A stretch of DNA of 64,000 nucleotides, from assembly GCA_019057475.1 (NCBI GenBank), contig DXJO01000027.1, forward strand, positions 36,174 through 100,173. The letters are read 5' to 3'. Under the pieces are notes generated by a model that ran no database searches, was not told the DNA's origin, and worked only from the letters and a program-made list of their open reading frames with translations. Shown here one piece after another: positions 59,517-64,000 of the stretch. A program made the position numbers and the translations under genes. Numbering within the stretch: the first letter of the stretch is position 1; every line of letters starts with the position of its first letter. This DNA comes from Candidatus Thorarchaeota archaeon (GTDB taxonomy: Archaea; Asgardarchaeota; Thorarchaeia; Thorarchaeales; Thorarchaeaceae).

Positions 59517-60014
59517 ATGACGAAGATTGTAGATGTGCTTTTGGACAGCTTCAACCACGAAGCAAAGCAGGCCAAAGTGGTCCTTGCTGCAGCCAAGTCG
59601 GTAGATATGGACTACACTCCGGGGCAGGGAATGAAGCCTCTGAAAGAGCTTGCGAACCACCTCGCACAGATTCCATCCCTTGACCACAGGATGTATTCTC
59701 GAGAGATAGAAACCGCAGAGCAAGCGCAGGCCCAAGAGAAAGAGCTCTCGCGAGATGACCTTGACGGGATGCTTTCCGTTTTCGACGATGGCATCGCGGC
59801 TGTAAACGCCAGATTCCGTGACATGTCTGACAAAGACCTACTTGAGAATAAGCTCAAGCCATTCTACGAAACCCGGTCTGAGAAAAACTGGGCCTACTAC
59901 ATGTCTGAGTTCATCCGTCACATCGCAATGCACAAGATGCAGCTCTGGATGTACCTAAAGCTGGCTGGCGCCAAGGTTGACATGATGACCTATTACGGCG
60001 TCCCACCCAAGTAG
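59517..60014 (+). CDS. DinB-family protein (putative metal-dependent hydrolase/transferase)
   Basis: 165 residues from ATG 59517; ATG 59499 is possible. Helical bundle protein with the DinB metal-binding pattern: a first His in KELANHLAQIPSLDHRMY and His residues near the C-terminus in EFIRHIAMHKMQLWMYLKLAG. The length is normal for DinB proteins. The family includes thiol transferases and other metal-dependent enzymes; the reaction here is unknown. The hairpin at 60022-60041 follows its stop. Confidence 0.85.
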   Translation: MTKIVDVLLDSFNHEAKQAKVVLAAAKSVDMDYTPGQGMKPLKELANHLAQIPSLDHRMYSREIETAEQAQAQEKELSRDDLDGMLSVFDDGIAAVNARFRDMSDKDLLENKLKPFYETRSEKNWAYYMSEFIRHIAMHKMQLWMYLKLAGAKVDMMTYYGVPPK

Positions 60015-60021
60015 GAAAGCT

Positions 60022-60041
60022 CCGTTATCGGCAAATAACGG
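60022..60041 (+). terminator. Hairpin after the DinB-like gene
   Basis: ccgttat (60022-60028) and ataacgg (60035-60041) form a perfect 7-bp stem with a 6-base loop, seven bases after the stop. It is followed by aaaggg, not a T-run, so it is not a classical terminator. It could stabilise the 3' end. Confidence 0.45.
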
Positions 60042-60395
60042 AAAGGGTATCATTCAGCCAACTCATTGATGTGAATCCTCAGTCATTATGTGATATATGA
60101 GTTCGGGATTTCTAGTCGCACGTTATCGAATGACGGCTATCGCTTTTTTCTTCAACTCGTTTGCGTTGTTCCGTTGAAGCCTCACCAAACAGCTCACAAA
60201 ATCGGCACGTTCCCCGGTAAAACGACCAGATATGACCAAGATTAGCTTAAATCATTCCATAATAAGCCATTACATGTTTATCCAGTCAGTGGTATTCGGA
60301 AACGCTCCATCTGAAAACGACGAGTGAATGACACTGCGACGAGTGCGGGGTCTCCAAACTGGATGGTGCGATTGCCTTCCAAAAGGTGTGTATAG
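60042..60395. other. Intergenic stretch before the surface protein, no gene recognised
   Basis: About 350 bases with several stop-rich frames. It probably contains the promoter of the surface protein gene, for example taaatcattccataataag near 60249, but no box is distinctive. No RNA gene was seen. Confidence 0.4.
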
Positions 60396-63300
60396 ATGAG
60401 AATCAATAGAAGGTCTGTGGGTCTTGTATTCCTGATGACAATGCTACTTGCATCGGGACTTCTTTCACAAGTTGGGATAACACCGCTCAATTCGAGTACC
60501 GAAGGAGCGATGCCGCACGTAATAGATGACATGCTGAGCCCTGGGCCATCAAACCCTGAAACCATGTATGTCACCTCCGATCTCCCACTATCGACAACCG
60601 GTACTGGATTCCTGTTGCCTGTGATCGAATACGCCAATGGGACCTTCGTCGGACGCAGCGCAAGAGCAAACGAGTCCAGCACCTTCTACTCCCAAAGATT
60701 CGATATTCCAGAGGGATGGTACACAACTCAGATTACAGCGATAAGCTCGGAGATGTACCACCTCAGAGATTGGATACAGAATGGAGATTTCTCAAGCATT
60801 ACTGGATGGTTACAAGATGAGTATGACATCCCTAGCGTCGTAACGGAGAATTATGACGCCATCAATGACTGGATTACGATTGTTCGCGCCTCTGGTGGAA
60901 AAGTGCAATACGATTATTGGGGTTCATGGAACCAAACAGTACAAGTCATCGAGGGTGGAGCTGTTTCTGCAACGCTGAATGTCACGTACAAGATTGACAC
61001 CACCACCGGAACCAACGGACAGAATGCACAACCGTATCTCTATGTCAATGGCTCCATGTATGAACTGCCATCCGGAGGAGCAAGATTTGGCGATAATCTT
61101 GATTGGACGACCTACTCCGTTGAGCTGCCACTCTCTGAACTCACGTTTCCAGGAAACCTGGAGGTGGCACTAGGCATACAAGGCTGGGCGGGAACTCAAT
61201 TCCAGACCCAAGGCACTCTCACTTGCGACAACGTCACATTGACCCTTCAGACCTCAAGACTCATCGAGGTAGTTGACCTGACAACACGCGACACAGATAA
61301 CCCCTCAAACACGGTGCAGTTCACAACGGGAGCAGGTGGAAAAGGCTACGCCACCCTCTCAGGCAACTGGACAAATCATGTAGAGTTAGAGTTTCTAGCC
61401 AATGAAACAGGAACGGAGTTTACTCTGGACCTCTATATGCATTTGATGCGAAACAACAATCTTGATACCAATACATACACTGTCGCGAACGGCACTGATG
61501 CAACTTGGGATTCCGCGTTTACCGCGCGGGAGATGGCCTACCCATTTACATTCCACTACTTCAATGTGTCAATTCCTCATGATTGGACTCTCAACTTGGT
61601 GCATGATGCATACAACGATCTCCAGCTGTCTGGCACAACCTACTACAATGCCACATACTACGGGGCCGAATCAATACTCGTGTGTGATGTCTACGGTACT
61701 GGAGTCAGCGGAACGCCCCACTACGGCACCTGGACCTTATCGTCGACCGCCCCCAACTATGGCAAGGCCCTCTCGTCATGGGGTATGCCGGGCGGATTCT
61801 GGACTGAAACTGCCAACTTCTATCCGAACTCAGCTCTGCGGATCAATGTCACTTTCAGCGACGGAATAGGAACCCCTCCGGCCTCTCCGGGTTCTGGATT
61901 GCTGACGCTCTACGATGCAGAAACGCAGCTTGTCTACACCGAGTCTGGAGGCGCTCTGGACGGTTTCGGTCTACACACCTACCAGAATGGAACAGGCACA
62001 TCAAACATCACAGTTCAACCCACATGGCTTGCTGGCCCAATTACAGCCATCGCGTCATGGAGCAATGGGACGTCGGTGGGAGAAACTAGGAACCAGCTAT
62101 TCATCTATCATAGAACTGAGCTGGAGATAGAAGCCGCCCTCTATTCAGTATTTCGAGGTGATACAGTTTCCGTAAGAGTCAAGTATGTTGATTCTGAAAC
62201 GGGACTCGGCATACCTGCAGCCTTGCTCTACTTCAATTGGACATATGGTTCTGGCACCATGGGGTACGCTGGTAACGGATGGTACGCCGGATATGTTGAC
62301 ACCTCAATGGCCACAATAGGGGCCTATCCAGTCGAAGTGAACGCATCCAAGGAGTACAATGATTTTGCACTAGTAACTGGCATTACAATCGAGATACAAG
62401 AGAGAACCACGCTTTTCTCACCCAGAAATCTGCGGACCCCGACCACGGACTACGAGATCCCATGGGGCAACTCGAAGATTATCTACTTGGCATACGAAGA
62501 TACCATAGCAATGAATCCAACAGCCCTAGGTGCCGACCCAGGCAGTCCCGGGAGTCCAGATGTAACGGACACGTACACTTCCAACAATGTCTACGCTACA
62601 GTGACCAGTGTGGGCAATGAAGTCTCTCTTACTGTTGAAACCAATGTCACTTCCTACGATTTCCTGGTCGCCGACCTCACTTCGTTATCCTATAAGATTG
62701 AAGGCAAATTCAGCGCCGCAGTTGACTCGGGAACTGTCTATGCGTACAACTTCAGTAGTAGCTCCTGGGTGATGATTATCGATTCATACAAACCAATAGT
62801 CGACACCACTCTCTCATGGAAGACCTCCAGACCGGCGGACTTCATCTCTGTAGATGGCATTACTAGGGCGCAGGTCAATGCAACCCATTCTACCTCCTTC
62901 AGCTACAACCTCGACCTCTTCGATTTTGTGGCCAACCGCCCTATCGATGACACTGAACCAGGTGCTTCAATCATATCAGATTGGCCAGCACAGTCTGTCG
63001 TTGGCACTCAAGTAGGACCCGTCTTCAACACATCTCTGAACATTTGGCAGGTCACACTGAATACAAGGGATGTTGTGCCAAGTGAATACACAGTACTAGT
63101 TGAGGCCTCAGCGACCGGTCATCAGAGCAAGTCCTTGGAGTTGACAATTACCGTAAAGGCCCATCAAACACGGGTGTCAGTATCTCCGCCTTCGGCAACT
63201 CCTTGGAGCTGGAAGACGTGGATCAGTGTTTCAACCGTGAACACCGACAACTCATCAATAGTACTCTCGGAAAACAACATCTCATTGATTCAAGTGGAAT

Positions 63301-63779
63301 CCGCGTTTGGCATTCAGGTCTTCACCTCATCGAATTGGACATACAGCGATTCAAGTGGATATGCCAAAGTTGCACTCTATCTTGACACAAGTGCTTGGGA
63401 CATCGGTTCTCACTCCGTGACAGTCACAGTGACCACATCAGGCACAGGTCTATCCAAGTTCTTTGATGATGGGACCACAGAGTTTGAGATGACCATCAGG
63501 GCACATGATATGGGAGTATCAGTGGACCCACTTACTGAAACACCTTGGACTTGGAAGACCAACGTAAGTGTCAGGTTGACCGACCTTGACAACTCCACAC
63601 TCGCAGTAGGTCCTGATAATGTAACACAGATAGTCGTCGCTGGACAGACTTTCGCATCGTCCGACTGGACATACTCGAATGGTATATTGGTTCTTTGTGG
63701 ACACCAGCGACTGGTCAGTTTCCTCCAACTCGTACGATGTTCTTGTCACGACTTCAGGTTCACCTCAGCATTACAATGA
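60396..63779 (+). CDS. Large secreted surface protein with C-terminal beta repeats (frameshifted near 63690)
   Basis: 1127 residues as read, from ATG 60396, beginning with a signal peptide (RRSVGLVFLMTMLLASGLLS). The N-terminal part is Asn/Thr/Ser-rich with many N-x-S/T sequons, suggesting glycosylation. Later TTLFSPRNLRTPTTDYEIPWGNSK and similar segments look like Ig-like beta modules. From about 63170 a repeat begins: VSVSPPSATPWSWKT ... DNSS ... TSSNWTYSDSSGYAKVALYLDTSAWD, then again at 63507 (VSVDPLTETPWTWKT). In the second repeat the frame changes after TYSNGIL at about 63690, and the reading ends in unrelated residues at 63779. The true continuation is the next entry. Confidence 0.85.
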   Translation: MRINRRSVGLVFLMTMLLASGLLSQVGITPLNSSTEGAMPHVIDDMLSPGPSNPETMYVTSDLPLSTTGTGFLLPVIEYANGTFVGRSARANESSTFYSQRFDIPEGWYTTQITAISSEMYHLRDWIQNGDFSSITGWLQDEYDIPSVVTENYDAINDWITIVRASGGKVQYDYWGSWNQTVQVIEGGAVSATLNVTYKIDTTTGTNGQNAQPYLYVNGSMYELPSGGARFGDNLDWTTYSVELPLSELTFPGNLEVALGIQGWAGTQFQTQGTLTCDNVTLTLQTSRLIEVVDLTTRDTDNPSNTVQFTTGAGGKGYATLSGNWTNHVELEFLANETGTEFTLDLYMHLMRNNNLDTNTYTVANGTDATWDSAFTAREMAYPFTFHYFNVSIPHDWTLNLVHDAYNDLQLSGTTYYNATYYGAESILVCDVYGTGVSGTPHYGTWTLSSTAPNYGKALSSWGMPGGFWTETANFYPNSALRINVTFSDGIGTPPASPGSGLLTLYDAETQLVYTESGGALDGFGLHTYQNGTGTSNITVQPTWLAGPITAIASWSNGTSVGETRNQLFIYHRTELEIEAALYSVFRGDTVSVRVKYVDSETGLGIPAALLYFNWTYGSGTMGYAGNGWYAGYVDTSMATIGAYPVEVNASKEYNDFALVTGITIEIQERTTLFSPRNLRTPTTDYEIPWGNSKIIYLAYEDTIAMNPTALGADPGSPGSPDVTDTYTSNNVYATVTSVGNEVSLTVETNVTSYDFLVADLTSLSYKIEGKFSAAVDSGTVYAYNFSSSSWVMIIDSYKPIVDTTLSWKTSRPADFISVDGITRAQVNATHSTSFSYNLDLFDFVANRPIDDTEPGASIISDWPAQSVVGTQVGPVFNTSLNIWQVTLNTRDVVPSEYTVLVEASATGHQSKSLELTITVKAHQTRVSVSPPSATPWSWKTWISVSTVNTDNSSIVLSENNISLIQVESAFGIQVFTSSNWTYSDSSGYAKVALYLDTSAWDIGSHSVTVTVTTSGTGLSKFFDDGTTEFEMTIRAHDMGVSVDPLTETPWTWKTNVSVRLTDLDNSTLAVGPDNVTQIVVAGQTFASSDWTYSNGILVLCGHQRLVSFLQLVRCSCHDFRFTSALQ

Positions 63780-64000
63780 TGGCGCAGGTACAGTGATTAT
63801 AACGATAAGGTCGCACATTCTCATCGTTTCGGTATCTCCGCCAGCGGCAACACCCTGGAGTTGGAAGACTGATGTGACCGTTACTTTGGTCGACCTTGAC
63901 AACTCCACACTCACAGTGAGCCAGGACAATGTTACGCAGATAGTTATTGCTGGACAGACATTCACTGCCAGCAGCTGGACGTATTCCGCTGGATCCTTCA
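63691..64000 (+). CDS. Continuation of the surface protein in the +1 shifted frame (runs off the window)
   Basis: In the shifted frame from 63691 the sequence reads FFVDTSDWSVSSNSYDVLV, then TTSGSPQHYNDGAGTVIITI, completing repeat 2. Repeat 3 then starts at about 63818 (VSVSPPAATPWSWKT ... DNSTLTVSQDNVTQIVIAGQTF, then TASSWTYSAGSF) and is open to the last base. One extra G (ttgGttcttt) relative to the expected GILFFVD accounts for the shift. The protein is therefore longer than the first frame suggests; its C-terminus and any anchor lie beyond the window. Confidence 0.85.

Noticed and set aside
1..64000. CRISPR arrays, insertion sequences, rRNA genes, replication origin
   Set aside because: No arrays of short direct repeats with spacers, no transposase or integrase, no rRNA-like sequence and no Orc1/Cdc6 gene or origin-type repeat cluster was seen.

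Overview
The window looks like an archaeal chromosome segment. The evidence is a tRNA-Ala with an intron at the archaeal position 37/38, an archaeal-type pyruvate/2-oxoacid:ferredoxin oxidoreductase (separate delta, alpha and beta genes), DUF2070, an archaeal ZPR1-type zinc finger protein, thiolase/DUF35 pairs, and large N-glycosylation-rich surface proteins. Two proteins carry what looks like a longin/roadblock-type domain, one of them as the cytosolic part of a giant surface protein. With a base composition near 50% GC by eye, this suggests an Asgard archaeon, perhaps the Thorarchaeia. The lineage is an inference, because no rRNA or ribosomal marker lies in the window.

Layout. 1-5067: a translationally coupled redox operon (NuoF-like C-terminus, NuoG/FdhA-like subunit, NfnA-like and NfnB-like subunits), probably a flavin-based electron-transfer or bifurcating complex. 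5203-11512: a zinc-ribbon/winged-helix protein, an almost gene-free stretch, a seven-bladed WD40 protein, tRNA-Ala, ZPR1, a longin-like protein, two membrane proteins and a WD40 remnant. 11505-15962: a PadR regulator and a heterodimeric ABC exporter with palindromic operators upstream. 16096-18613: DUF2070 and UbiX. 18636-24248: a three-gene unit of a degenerate HD-domain protein and two paralogous zinc-ribbon repeat proteins with an almost perfect 116-residue repeat. This is the most unusual locus in the window. 24378-30104: a secreted M28 peptidase, por genes, a nitrilase and a small protein.

30377-36229 encodes a roughly 1950-residue surface protein with Ig-like repeats, one membrane segment, and a cytosolic longin-like domain and tail. 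It is followed by tandem VTT/DedA membrane proteins, thiolase plus DUF35, acyl-CoA dehydrogenase, nitroreductase and a homocitrate/citramalate-type synthase. 43712-51805 is a mixed housekeeping region (a frameshifted methyltransferase, gamma-carbonic anhydrase-like protein, nucleoside phosphorylase, two OsmC proteins, NadE, a double GNAT protein). 51907-54721 holds two copies of a gene-tail remnant plus hairpin, flanking a membrane-bound alpha/beta hydrolase and a GNAT protein. 54728-58091 is an operon of two thiolase-like and two DUF35 proteins. The window ends with a methyltransferase, a DinB-like protein and a second repeat-rich surface protein that carries a frameshift and runs off the end.

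Metabolically the genes suggest an anaerobe that uses ferredoxin- and NAD(P)H-linked electron transfer, CoA-thioester (fatty or branched acid) chemistry and peptide use. No CRISPR array, transposase, rRNA or replication origin was recognised.
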